A stretch of DNA of 64,000 nucleotides from assembly GCA_018267955.1 (NCBI GenBank), contig JAFDXL010000001.1:62001-126000 (forward strand), read 5' to 3'. The stretch is from Bacteroidota bacterium. Its GTDB lineage: Bacteria; Bacteroidota; Bacteroidia; Chitinophagales; Chitinophagaceae. The notes under the pieces are model-generated. The model saw only the letters and a list, made by a program, of their open reading frames with translations. It ran no database searches and was not told the origin of the DNA. The position numbers and the translations under genes were made by a program. How positions within the stretch are numbered: position 1 is the stretch's first letter; each line of letters starts with the position of its first letter. Shown piece after piece: positions 51,391 through 60,241 of the stretch.

Positions 51391-52743
51391 ATGAAATTAT
51401 TATTAGAACACGCACATGTTGAGGGTATTCGCTACTACGATGCCTACCGTAAAAACGGTGGTTATCGTGCAGTAGAGAAGGCGTTTAAGATGACACCCGA
51501 TGAGATAGTGGAGGAAGTGAAGAAGAGCGGCCTGCGCGGCCGTGGCGGCGCGGGTTTCCCTACAGGTATGAAATGGAGTTTCCTGGCCAAGCCGGAAGGA
51601 ATACCCCGTCACCTGGTGTGCAACGCGGATGAGTCAGAGCCCGGTACTTTCAAAGACCGCTACCTGATGGAGTTCATTCCGCACCTGCTGATCGAAGGCC
51701 TTATCGTGAGCAGCTTTGCATTGGGAAGTAATGCTACCTATATCTATATACGCGGTGAGTATGCATGGATCGTAGATATACTGGAGCAGGCAATTACAGA
51801 AGCAAAGAATAATGGCTGGCTGGGTAAAAACATCCTGAACAGCGGTTTTGATTGCGAAATATATGTGCAGCGTGGTGCAGGTGCTTACATCTGCGGTGAA
51901 GAAACAGCATTGATAGAATCACTGGAAGGTAAGCGTGGTAACCCACGTATCAAACCGCCATTCCCTGCCATACAGGGCCTATGGATGCGCCCGACTGTGG
52001 TGAACAACGTAGAAACATTGGCTGCCGTAGTACCTATTATGAATATAGGTGGCGAAGCCTATTCTAAAATAGGTGTAGGCCGCTCTACAGGTACTAAACT
52101 GTTATCTGTTTGTGGCAATGTAAAAAAGCCGGGCATCTACGAAATAGATATGACGCAATCAGTAGAAGAGTTCATCTTCTCTGATGAATACTGTGGTGGT
52201 ATTGCCAACGGTAAAAAACTGAAGGCTTGTATACCGGGCGGATCGTCCGTACCTATACTACCTGCTAACCTGCTGCTGAAAACGGCAAAAGGTGAAACAC
52301 GGTATATGAACTATGAAAGCCTGTCTGACGGGGGCTTTGCTACCGGTTCCATGATGGGGTCCGGTGGTTTTATAGTGTTTGATGAAGACCAATGCGTAGT
52401 TCGCCATACCATGACCCTGGCCCGCTTCTACAACCACGAGAGTTGCGGACAATGCAGTCCTTGTCGTGAAGGTACCGGCTGGATGTATAAAATACTGAAG
52501 AACATAGAATACGGAAAGGGCAAGATGAGCGATATAGACCTGTTGTGGGATATTCAGCGTAAGATAGAAGGTAATACTATCTGTCCGCTGGGTGATGCTG
52601 CCGCATGGCCTGTAGCTGCGGCCATCCGTCACTTCCGTGATGAATTTGAATGGCATGTACTGAACCCTGAAGAATCACAGAAAAGGAATTTTGGATTGGC
52701 CCATTACGCGGACCCAATTCACGTTCCGACTGAAACAGCATAG
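51391..52743 (+). CDS. nuoF: NADH-quinone oxidoreductase subunit F
   Basis: A 450-residue FMN and NADH-binding subunit: GLRGRGGAGFPTGMKW (NADH/FMN site), CNADESEPGTFKDR, GAGAYICGEETALIESLEG and the N3 cluster ligands ESCGQCSPCREGTGWM with a later Cys in NTICPLGDA. It is the electron entry point of the complex. ATG 51391 (MKLLLEHAH) is used, two codons inside the open frame and directly after the repeat. Confidence 0.97.
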   Translation: MKLLLEHAHVEGIRYYDAYRKNGGYRAVEKAFKMTPDEIVEEVKKSGLRGRGGAGFPTGMKWSFLAKPEGIPRHLVCNADESEPGTFKDRYLMEFIPHLLIEGLIVSSFALGSNATYIYIRGEYAWIVDILEQAITEAKNNGWLGKNILNSGFDCEIYVQRGAGAYICGEETALIESLEGKRGNPRIKPPFPAIQGLWMRPTVVNNVETLAAVVPIMNIGGEAYSKIGVGRSTGTKLLSVCGNVKKPGIYEIDMTQSVEEFIFSDEYCGGIANGKKLKACIPGGSSVPILPANLLLKTAKGETRYMNYESLSDGGFATGSMMGSGGFIVFDEDQCVVRHTMTLARFYNHESCGQCSPCREGTGWMYKILKNIEYGKGKMSDIDLLWDIQRKIEGNTICPLGDAAAWPVAAAIRHFRDEFEWHVLNPEESQKRNFGLAHYADPIHVPTETA

Positions 52744-52772
52744 TTTTTGATTTTTGAATTTTGACTTAGAAT
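52744..52772. repeat. TTTTTGAATTTTGA-type repeat between nuoF and nuoG
   Basis: The 29-bp gap is essentially three overlapping copies of a TTTTGA word (TTTTTGATTTTTGAATTTTG). Same family as the neighbouring gap repeats. Confidence 0.5.
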
Positions 52773-53861
52773 ATGTCAGAACAACCGAAGTTTAAAGTAA
52801 CGATCGATAATATTACGGTAGAAGTACCCGCAGGTACTACTATCCTCAACGCAGCACGCATGATTGGTGGTGATGTAACGCCGCCGGCTATGTGTTACTA
52901 CAGCAAGCTGGAAGGCAGCGGCGGTAAATGCCGTACCTGCCTGGTAGAGGTGAGCAAAGGTTCTGAAAAGGATCCGCGCCCCATGCCAAAGCTGGTGGCA
53001 AGCTGCCGTACTACCGTGATGGATGGCATGGAAGTGAAGAATATCACTTCTGATAAAGTGCTGGACGCACGCAAAGGTGTGGTAGAGATGCTGCTGATCA
53101 ATCACCCGCTGGATTGCCCTGTTTGCGACCAGGCCGGTGAATGCCATCTGCAGGACCTGAGCTACGAACATGGAGTTGCAGGTACAAGGTACGAGTTCGA
53201 CCGCCGCACATTTGAAAAAGAAGACATCGGTGATTATATACAATTGCACATGACGCGTTGCATCCTGTGCTATCGTTGTGTATTTACAGCAGATCAGCTT
53301 ACCAATAAAAGAGAGCATGGCATTCTGGAGCGTGGCGACCATGCTGAGATCAGCACATTGCTGGGCAAATCTTTGGATAACGAGTTCATTGGCAACGTAA
53401 TAGATGTTTGCCCGGTAGGTGCGCTTACAGATAAGACCTTCCGCTTTAAGAACCGTGTATGGTTTACCAAGCCGGTAGATGCACATCGTGATTGCCCTAC
53501 TTGTAGCGGTAAGGTGCGCTTGTGGATGCGCGGTGATGAAGTATTCCGCGTAACTGCACGCAAGGACAAATGGGGCGAAGTGGAAGAATGGATATGTAAC
53601 GACTGCCGCTTCCATAAAAAAGAAGCAAAAGACTGGGTGATAGAAGGACCATCAAGGATAGACAGGCACAGCGTAATATCACAGGGCCATTATGTAGATA
53701 CGGTGAAGCAGCCGGTATATATAGACAGGGTGATAGGAAAGAATCCGAAACTATTGCTGGATATACATAAAGTGAGTGATGTGAACAGGCCGGACGTAGA
53801 CCTTTCAAAAATAGAAGGGCCTGCGCACTCAGACGACTTTAAGAAGAATAAAGACAATTAA
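52773..53861 (+). CDS. nuoG: NADH-quinone oxidoreductase subunit G, short form
   Basis: A 362-residue subunit holding the N-terminal clusters: a 2Fe-2S ferredoxin domain (CYYSKLEGSGGKCRTC, later Cys in SCRTT), the His-ligated 4Fe-4S site (CDQAGECHLQDLSYEHG), a second 4Fe-4S site (CILCYRC ... CPVGAL), and the first part of the molybdopterin-type domain with CPTC and CNDC. It stops there: the large C-terminal domain of E. coli NuoG (over 900 residues) is missing. A short NuoG appears to be normal in Bacteroidota rather than a truncation; the end is a natural low-complexity tail. Confidence 0.92.
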   Translation: MSEQPKFKVTIDNITVEVPAGTTILNAARMIGGDVTPPAMCYYSKLEGSGGKCRTCLVEVSKGSEKDPRPMPKLVASCRTTVMDGMEVKNITSDKVLDARKGVVEMLLINHPLDCPVCDQAGECHLQDLSYEHGVAGTRYEFDRRTFEKEDIGDYIQLHMTRCILCYRCVFTADQLTNKREHGILERGDHAEISTLLGKSLDNEFIGNVIDVCPVGALTDKTFRFKNRVWFTKPVDAHRDCPTCSGKVRLWMRGDEVFRVTARKDKWGEVEEWICNDCRFHKKEAKDWVIEGPSRIDRHSVISQGHYVDTVKQPVYIDRVIGKNPKLLLDIHKVSDVNRPDVDLSKIEGPAHSDDFKKNKDN

Positions 53862-53893
53862 TTTTTTAACGAACTAATTACTTTTGCGCCGTT

Positions 53894-54964
53894 ATGCAAT
53901 TGTTGCAAGTTGATATTTGGTTTATCATTGAAAAGCTGGTACTGATCACGGTAATATTGCTGGGTTCATTAGGTATCGCTATGTATGCCACATGGGGCGA
54001 ACGTAAAGTCGCTGCCGTAATGCAGGATCGTATTGGCCCTGCCCGTGCGGGTTTGTTTGGATTGTTGCAACCGCTTGCAGACGGTGGTAAACTTTTCTTC
54101 AAAGAAGAGATCCTGCCCGACCGTTCTACCAAGTTCCTGTTCATTATGGGGCCTGCCCTTGCAATGCTCACTGCTTGTATGACCAGTGCGGTAGTTCCCT
54201 GGGGACCAGATTATGTTACCCAAACAGGCAGAGTGGTATCGCTGCAGGTAGCAGATATTAATATAGGTATCCTGTTTGTGTTTGGTGTGGTGAGCCTTGG
54301 TGTGTACGGTGTAATGCTGGGTGGCTGGGCTTCAAACAATAAATTCTCCCTGTTAAGTAGTATTCGTGCTGCGTCTCAGGCTATTTCTTATGAGTTGGCT
54401 ATGGGTATCAGCCTTGTTGCGCTGTTAATGATGACCGGTTCACTGAGCCTGCGTGAGATCGTATCACAGCAACATGGTTTCTGGCATGATGGCTACTTCA
54501 CCTGGAATTTCTTTAAGCAACCATTAGGCTTTTTAATATTCCTTACCTGCTCTTTTGCCGAACTGAACCGTGCACCTTTCGATCTTCCGGAGTGTGAAAG
54601 CGAATTGAACATGGGCTACCACCAGGAATATTCTTCTATGAAGCTAGGCTTCTTCCTGTTTGCTGAATACATCAACCTGTTTATCAGCTCTGCAATATTG
54701 GCAACATTGTTCTTCGGTGGTTACAACTTCCCATTCATGGACCAGGTGGCGGCGAGTGTATCTCCGCTGTTATTCACCATCATCTGTGTATTGGTGCTGC
54801 TGACTAAAATAGTTGGATTTATATTATTCTTTATGTTCGTACGCTGGACGCTGCCACGCTTCCGCTACGATCAATTAATGCGTTTAGGTTGGAAATCACT
54901 GATACCACTGGCATTGATAAACATGCTGATAACAGGTATCGTGGTATTGTGGGTGATCAAATAA
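53894..54964 (+). CDS. nuoH: NADH-quinone oxidoreductase subunit H
   Basis: A 356-residue membrane subunit with eight helices. It has the amphipathic quinone-channel segment ERKVAAVMQDRIGPARAG, FNEADRAPFDLPE-like motif here read as ELNRAPFDLPECESELNMGY, and MFVRWTLPRFRYDQLM. NuoH forms the quinone tunnel and links it to the proton channels. Confidence 0.97.
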   Translation: MQLLQVDIWFIIEKLVLITVILLGSLGIAMYATWGERKVAAVMQDRIGPARAGLFGLLQPLADGGKLFFKEEILPDRSTKFLFIMGPALAMLTACMTSAVVPWGPDYVTQTGRVVSLQVADINIGILFVFGVVSLGVYGVMLGGWASNNKFSLLSSIRAASQAISYELAMGISLVALLMMTGSLSLREIVSQQHGFWHDGYFTWNFFKQPLGFLIFLTCSFAELNRAPFDLPECESELNMGYHQEYSSMKLGFFLFAEYINLFISSAILATLFFGGYNFPFMDQVAASVSPLLFTIICVLVLLTKIVGFILFFMFVRWTLPRFRYDQLMRLGWKSLIPLALINMLITGIVVLWVIK

Positions 54965-54972
54965 TTTGAAAA

Positions 54973-55482
54973 ATGGAAAAACTGACAAACAGGGCTGCAC
55001 CGGTAAATCGCGATCCAATGACATTTGGAGAGAAGATATACCTGCCTGCTATAGCTAAAGGCCTTAGTATAACTATAGGACACATATTTAAAAAGAAGGC
55101 AACCGTAAGCTACCCGGAAGAAAAGCGTCCGTTTAGCCCGGTGTTCCGCGGATTGCATATCCTGAACCGTGATGAAGAAGGCCGCGAACGCTGTACTGCC
55201 TGTGGCCTGTGTGCAGTAGCTTGTCCTGCAGAAGCCATTACCATGGAAGCCGCAGAACGTAAACCGGGAGAAGAGCATCTGTACAGGGAAGAAAAATATG
55301 CTGCGAAGTACGAGATCAATATGCTGCGTTGCATATTCTGCGGCTATTGCGAAGAAGCTTGTCCTAAGGATGCTATTTACCTGTCAGAGACGATCATGCC
55401 AACTAACTACACAAGAGCAAGCTTCATTTATAAAAAAGAAGATCTGCTGATTCCTGATCCTAAAAATAAAGAAGCCAAATAA
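54973..55482 (+). CDS. nuoI: NADH-quinone oxidoreductase subunit I
   Basis: A 169-residue ferredoxin-like subunit with two 4Fe-4S sites (N6a, N6b): CTACGLCAVACPAEAI and CIFCGYCEEACPKDAI. It follows nuoH after 8 bp. Confidence 0.97.
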   Translation: MEKLTNRAAPVNRDPMTFGEKIYLPAIAKGLSITIGHIFKKKATVSYPEEKRPFSPVFRGLHILNRDEEGRERCTACGLCAVACPAEAITMEAAERKPGEEHLYREEKYAAKYEINMLRCIFCGYCEEACPKDAIYLSETIMPTNYTRASFIYKKEDLLIPDPKNKEAK

Positions 55483-55486
55483 GTAT

Positions 55487-55990
55487 ATGAGTTTATACCA
55501 AATCTGTTTCTGGGTTCTTACGGTTATGGCATTGGGTTGCGCGTTAGGCGTAATACTAAGCCGCAACCCTGTGAGCAGCGTATTGTTTCTCATAGCTACT
55601 TTCTTTGCAATATCCGGCCACTACCTGCTGATGAACGCGCAGTTCCTTGCTATCGTTAACATTATCGTTTATGCAGGTGCCATCATGGTATTGTTCCTCT
55701 TCGTTATCATGTTAATGAATCTTAATGCAGATACGGAACCGCAAAAGAACCGGCTGGTGCAGCTGGCGGGCGTTGTGTCGGGTGGAATATTATTCCTGGT
55801 GATACTGGCAGCATTGAGATCTTCCAGTGTCAATGTGCTGGAGCAGACACCTACCGATATAGGATTGATTAAAAATTTGGGTAAGACATTGTTCACACAA
55901 TTCGTCCTGCCTTTTGAAATAAGCAGTGTACTCTTTTTAAGTGCGATGATCGGTGCGGTAGTGATAGGTAAAAAAGAAGAAGTAGCCTGA
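55487..55990 (+). CDS. nuoJ: NADH-quinone oxidoreductase subunit J
   Basis: A 167-residue membrane subunit with five helices. The typical NPVSSVLFLIATFFAISGHY and VYAGAIMVLFLFVIMLMNL segments are seen, the latter with the pi-bulge helix. It follows nuoI after 4 bp. Confidence 0.96.
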   Translation: MSLYQICFWVLTVMALGCALGVILSRNPVSSVLFLIATFFAISGHYLLMNAQFLAIVNIIVYAGAIMVLFLFVIMLMNLNADTEPQKNRLVQLAGVVSGGILFLVILAALRSSSVNVLEQTPTDIGLIKNLGKTLFTQFVLPFEISSVLFLSAMIGAVVIGKKEEVA

Positions 55991-56024
55991 TTTTAAATAT
56001 TTGGTAAAAACTGACCGTAGATAA

Positions 56025-56324
56025 ATGCCGATACAGTATTATTTATTTCTGAGCATGGCGCTCTTTTGCATAGGCATCATGGGTACGCTCATGCGCCGCA
56101 ATGCCATTATCATCTTCATGTGTATAGAACTGATGCTGAATGCAGTGAACCTGTTGTTGGTAGCATTTTCAAAAATGCACAATGATGGCTCTGCACAGGT
56201 GTTCGTTTTCTTTAACATGGTGGTAGCAGCTGCAGAAGTAGCAGTGGGGCTGGCGATCATTGTAATGATGTATCGCAAGGTGCATTCGGTAGACATTAAT
56301 ATTTTGAATAGGCTGAAACACTAA
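56025..56324 (+). CDS. nuoK: NADH-quinone oxidoreductase subunit K
   Basis: A 99-residue three-helix subunit (MrpC-like) with the two conserved channel glutamates in [13 protein letters not shown] and [11 protein letters not shown]. It is followed not by nuoL but by a repeat and a four-helix-bundle gene. Confidence 0.97.
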   Translation: MPIQYYLFLSMALFCIGIMGTLMRRNAIIIFMCIELMLNAVNLLLVAFSKMHNDGSAQVFVFFNMVVAAAEVAVGLAIIVMMYRKVHSVDINILNRLKH

Positions 56325-56333
56325 GTCAAAAGC

Positions 56334-56753
56334 CAAAATTCAAAATTAAAAATGCAGGATGAAGTTCTTTATACAGTAGAAGAAGCCGAAAAGGTCTATA
56401 ACATTAAGCACAGAGCTTACCTGTTTGCAAAAAGCGTTGTGTTATATGTTAACGAAGTGAAGTTTGATAAGTTACATTTTTCTATGTTTGACCAATTGTT
56501 GCGAAGCGCAACATCCATCGGGGCAAACTTAGCAGAAGGTAGAGCAGGTGCTTCTAAAAACGATTTTTTAAAATATTATATCATTGGCCTTAAATCAGCT
56601 AATGAGACTAAATATTGGCTTTGTTTAATAAGAGATACATTAGGTTTGGATAAAAACAAGCTAAACGACTTACTAAATGAAGCAGATGAAATATCAAAAA
56701 TAATTGCGAGTATCATTATTACAACAAAAGGACAATAACACTTTTGAATTTTG
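56334..56753. repeat. 12-bp inverted repeat pair flanking the four-helix-bundle gene
   Basis: CAAAATTCAAAA at 56334-56345 and its exact reverse complement TTTTGAATTTTG at 56742-56753 bracket the gene at 56352-56738. A second right-hand copy (TTGAATTTTGAATTTG) follows to about 56773. The arms lie tight against the start and stop of the enclosed gene and against nuoK and nuoL. Confidence 0.6.
56352..56738 (+). CDS. Four-helix-bundle protein (23S rRNA IVP / Avd-like) inserted in the nuo operon
   Basis: A 128-residue all-helical protein of the S23/TIGR02436 family. Signature: QLLRSATSIGANLAEGRAGAS then KNDFLKYYIIGLKSANETKYW. Family members are encoded in 23S rRNA intervening sequences of some bacteria, and structural relatives (Avd) bind nucleic acid in diversity-generating retroelements; many stand-alone copies have no known role. 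Here it sits between nuoK and nuoL, same strand, A+T-rich against its neighbours, and enclosed by an inverted repeat. No reverse transcriptase is near. Start at 56352 (ATG) 27 bp after nuoK. It looks like a late arrival in a conserved operon. Confidence 0.85.
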   Translation: MQDEVLYTVEEAEKVYNIKHRAYLFAKSVVLYVNEVKFDKLHFSMFDQLLRSATSIGANLAEGRAGASKNDFLKYYIIGLKSANETKYWLCLIRDTLGLDKNKLNDLLNEADEISKIIASIIITTKGQ

Positions 56754-56777
56754 ATTCTTGAATTTTGAATTTGAAAA

Positions 56778-58673
56778 ATGACAAACTTAGTTTACTTAGT
56801 TCCTTTATTTCCGTTAATAGGTTTCCTGATCAACGGTCTTGGTTGGAGAAAGATCCCTAAAACTGCGGGTGGTGTAATTGGCAGCCTTGCGATACTGGCA
56901 TCTTTCTGTGTATCACTGGGTATATTCTTTGAAGTAAAAAGCACCGGTTCTACTACGGTAGTAAACCTGTTCGACTTTATTCAATCAGGCAAACTATATA
57001 TACCTTTTGCATTCCAGGTAGACAGTTTGTCTTCGCTGTTCCTGCTTATCATCACAGGTATCGGTTTCCTGATACACCTGTATTCTACATCCTATATGCA
57101 CGATGATGAGGGCATGGTAAAATACTTTGCCTACCTGAACCTGTTCGTATTCTCGATGTTGTTACTGGTATTAGGCGCTAACTACCTGGTAATGTTCATC
57201 GGCTGGGAAGGCGTAGGTCTTTGCTCTTACCTGCTGATCGGTTTCTGGTTCAAGAATCGAGACTATACAAATGCCGCTAAAAAGGCTTTCGTGATGAACC
57301 GCATCGGTGACCTGGGCTTTTTGGTGGGTATGTTATTGATACTGCTGAATTACGGTACCCTTTCTTACCAGCAATTCTTTGGCCAGCTAAGCAGTGGCCA
57401 GGTTGCGGTACCAGGTGCATTATATAATACAATTGCCATTTGCCTGTTTGTAGGTGCTATGGGTAAAAGTGCCCAGATACCTTTATATACATGGTTGCCA
57501 GACGCAATGGCGGGTCCGACACCGGTATCTGCACTGATACACGCTGCTACTATGGTTACTGCCGGTATCTATATGATAGCACGTAGTGCCGCATTGTACG
57601 ACCTGGCACCAATTGCGCAAAACCTGGTTGCTGTAATAGGTTTAGCAACTGCTTTGCTTGCGGCAACTATTGCGCTGTATCAAAATGATATTAAGAAAGT
57701 GCTGGCTTATTCTACTGTTAGCCAGCTCGGTTATATGTTCCTTGCATTGGGCGTAGGTGCTTATACCACCGGTATCTTCCACGTAATGACACACGCTTTC
57801 TTCAAAGCATTGTTGTTCCTGGGCGCAGGTAGCGTAATACACGCAATGGGCGGCGAGCAGGATATTAAATATATGGGTGGCCTTCGCAAAAAACTGCCCA
57901 TTACTTTTATCACGTTCCTGATTGGTGTTTTGGCCATTTCCGGTTTCCCGTTCACATCGGGCTTTGTTTCTAAAGACGAGATTTTGCTGGCAGCATTGCA
58001 GCACAATAAAATATACTTCTGGGTTGGAACATTTACTGCGGTGCTGACTGCTATCTATATGTTCCGCCTACTGATGCTGGTATTCTTCGGAAGTTTCCGC
58101 GGCACCGAAGATCAAAAACATCATTTACATGAATCTCCATGGCAAATGACCTTACCACTGATCGTTCTGGCTATACTTTCTTTAGTTGGCGGTTTTGTAC
58201 AGTTGCCTGAGTTATTTGGCGGACACGATTATCTAAACCAGTTCCTGGCAAAATCAGGTGTGCCTGCTTTGGTTCACGAAGAAGGTAGTTCCATGGTTAC
58301 ATCAGAATATTATCTGCTGGGTGGTACAGTCATTGGGCTGGCGATCATCATATTTGCAACCGCACGTTCATTCGCAGTTGATAAGTTTGAAGGCCGTTAT
58401 ACAGGACTTAAGAAATTCTTTGCTGATAAATGGTATATAGATGAGCTGTACGATGCGGTGATCGTACGCCCGCTGGAAGGCTTATCTAAAATATTGGATA
58501 AGTATGTAGAGCGTATGGGTATCGATGGCATTGTGAACGGCGTAGGTAAAACCGTACGCTGGGGAAGTGATCGTGTACGTTTGATACAAACGGGGCAGGT
58601 GGGCTTTTACATATTCGCTATGGTGATAGGTATTACCATCTTATTTGCACTAAGTTTTTTCTGGATTAGATAA
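56778..58673 (+). CDS. nuoL: NADH-quinone oxidoreductase subunit L
   Basis: A 631-residue Mrp-antiporter-type subunit with about 16 helices: GWEGVGLCSYLLIGFWF, the channel Lys/Glu motifs in LPDAMAGPTPVSALIHAATM, and the long lateral helix in the C-terminal part (about 520-600). It carries one of the three antiporter-like proton channels. Starts 39 bp after the four-helix-bundle gene. Confidence 0.97.
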   Translation: MTNLVYLVPLFPLIGFLINGLGWRKIPKTAGGVIGSLAILASFCVSLGIFFEVKSTGSTTVVNLFDFIQSGKLYIPFAFQVDSLSSLFLLIITGIGFLIHLYSTSYMHDDEGMVKYFAYLNLFVFSMLLLVLGANYLVMFIGWEGVGLCSYLLIGFWFKNRDYTNAAKKAFVMNRIGDLGFLVGMLLILLNYGTLSYQQFFGQLSSGQVAVPGALYNTIAICLFVGAMGKSAQIPLYTWLPDAMAGPTPVSALIHAATMVTAGIYMIARSAALYDLAPIAQNLVAVIGLATALLAATIALYQNDIKKVLAYSTVSQLGYMFLALGVGAYTTGIFHVMTHAFFKALLFLGAGSVIHAMGGEQDIKYMGGLRKKLPITFITFLIGVLAISGFPFTSGFVSKDEILLAALQHNKIYFWVGTFTAVLTAIYMFRLLMLVFFGSFRGTEDQKHHLHESPWQMTLPLIVLAILSLVGGFVQLPELFGGHDYLNQFLAKSGVPALVHEEGSSMVTSEYYLLGGTVIGLAIIIFATARSFAVDKFEGRYTGLKKFFADKWYIDELYDAVIVRPLEGLSKILDKYVERMGIDGIVNGVGKTVRWGSDRVRLIQTGQVGFYIFAMVIGITILFALSFFWIR

Positions 58674-58712
58674 TATTAATAGATAGCAACTGCAAACAAT
58701 TGCATTAGCATT

Positions 58713-60152
58713 ATGATTTTGACATTACTCATACTGGTTCCTTTAATAGCAGGCATTTTCAGCTTCATGGCAGGCAATGCTGCTAAGGGCCTGGCCTTGG
58801 TCAGCTCCCTGGTAACACTTGGAGTTGCTGCTTACGTTAGCATAGCAGGCCATGCCGAACCTTTGACATTCAACATGCCCTGGATCCCTACACTGGGTAC
58901 GCAAATAAGTTTACAGGCAGATGGTATGGCAGCCATGCTTTGCCTGCTCGTTGGCATAGTAATGCCGGTAATATTTATCACAAACTGGAATAAGGATGTA
59001 GAAAATCCTGCTTCCTTCTATGGCCTGATGCTGCTGGCACAAGCAGGTATTACGGGTGTATTCCTTGCTTATGATGCATTACTTTTCTACTTCTTCTGGG
59101 AGCTGGCGCTGATACCTGTTTATTTCCTTTGCTCGCGCTGGGGTGGCGAAAAGCGCATACAGGTAACGTTCAAATTTTTTGTGTACACATTCGTAGGTAG
59201 CCTTATCATGCTGGCAGCTATCATCTACCTGTCTATGCAAAATCCGGGTGCGAATGCTTATAGCTGGCCTAATATAGTACGTGCCGGGGCTTCTTTGGAT
59301 CCTGTAACACAGCAATGGCTTTTCTGGATGATCTTCATAGCCTTCGCTATCAAGATGCCGATATTCCCTTTCCATACATGGCAGCCCGATACTTATGAAC
59401 AAGCACCAACTTCTGTTACCATAGTGCTGAGTGCCCTGATGGTGAAGATGGGTCTGTTTGCGGTAGTTCGCTGGTTATTGCCTGTTGTTCCGGCCGGAGT
59501 AGCTTTCTGGAGCGATACCGTAATTATCATGTCTATCATCGGCATTGTATACGCATCGTTCATAGCTATTGTGCAAACTGACCTGAAGCGCCTGGTTGCA
59601 TATTCTTCGATAGCACACATGGGCCTGATGTCTGCAGCCGCTTTTTCTCAAAGCAATGTAGGTATGCATGGTTTGATGGTGCAGATGTTCAACCACGGTA
59701 TTAATATTACGGGTATGTGGCTGATCGTAAGTATGGTAGAACAGCGCTGGGGTACCCGCGATATGACCAAGCTGGGTGGTATGGCAAGTACAGCGCCACA
59801 AATGGCAATAGCTCTGGTGATCATTTCACTGGCCAACATTGCGCTGCCACTGACCAATGGTTTTGTGGGTGAGTTCATGCTGTTCAATGGTTTGTTCCAG
59901 GGCGTATCTAATTATCATATTACGTTTATGGTGGTTGCCGGTCTTGGAGTTATCCTCGGCGCTATCTATACACTGAACATGATTCAGAAATCTGCTTATG
60001 GCAATGCTACCGAAATGGTAATTGCAAAAGACCTGAGCCTGAATGAATATATAGGATTGGGAATTATCATCACGATCATACTGGTGCTGGGCGTATATCC
60101 TAAACCATTGCTGGATATGACAGCAAGTGTGGCAACGATGATAGTGCCATAA
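58713..60152 (+). CDS. nuoM: NADH-quinone oxidoreductase subunit M
   Basis: A 479-residue antiporter-like subunit with 14 helices: FFWELALIPVYFLCSRWGG with the key Glu, FPFHTWQPDTYEQAPTSVTI and AYSSIAHMGLMSAA. Proton channel of the membrane arm. Confidence 0.97.
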   Translation: MILTLLILVPLIAGIFSFMAGNAAKGLALVSSLVTLGVAAYVSIAGHAEPLTFNMPWIPTLGTQISLQADGMAAMLCLLVGIVMPVIFITNWNKDVENPASFYGLMLLAQAGITGVFLAYDALLFYFFWELALIPVYFLCSRWGGEKRIQVTFKFFVYTFVGSLIMLAAIIYLSMQNPGANAYSWPNIVRAGASLDPVTQQWLFWMIFIAFAIKMPIFPFHTWQPDTYEQAPTSVTIVLSALMVKMGLFAVVRWLLPVVPAGVAFWSDTVIIMSIIGIVYASFIAIVQTDLKRLVAYSSIAHMGLMSAAAFSQSNVGMHGLMVQMFNHGINITGMWLIVSMVEQRWGTRDMTKLGGMASTAPQMAIALVIISLANIALPLTNGFVGEFMLFNGLFQGVSNYHITFMVVAGLGVILGAIYTLNMIQKSAYGNATEMVIAKDLSLNEYIGLGIIITIILVLGVYPKPLLDMTASVATMIVP

Positions 60153-60241
60153 GGTATTGAGGAAGAGATTTTGTATAACAAGAAAATAATTAATTAAACA
60201 GTTGCCGTACAAAATGCGGCGACCGGTCAGATAAGAATAAT

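Noticed and set aside
52776-53615. A 279-codon minus-strand frame opposite nuoG
   Set aside because: Antisense of the cysteine-cluster region of a bona fide complex I subunit.
56334-56773. Reading the four-helix-bundle locus as a diversity-generating retroelement
   Set aside because: No reverse transcriptase, template repeat or variable repeat is seen within the window; only the Avd-like fold is shared.
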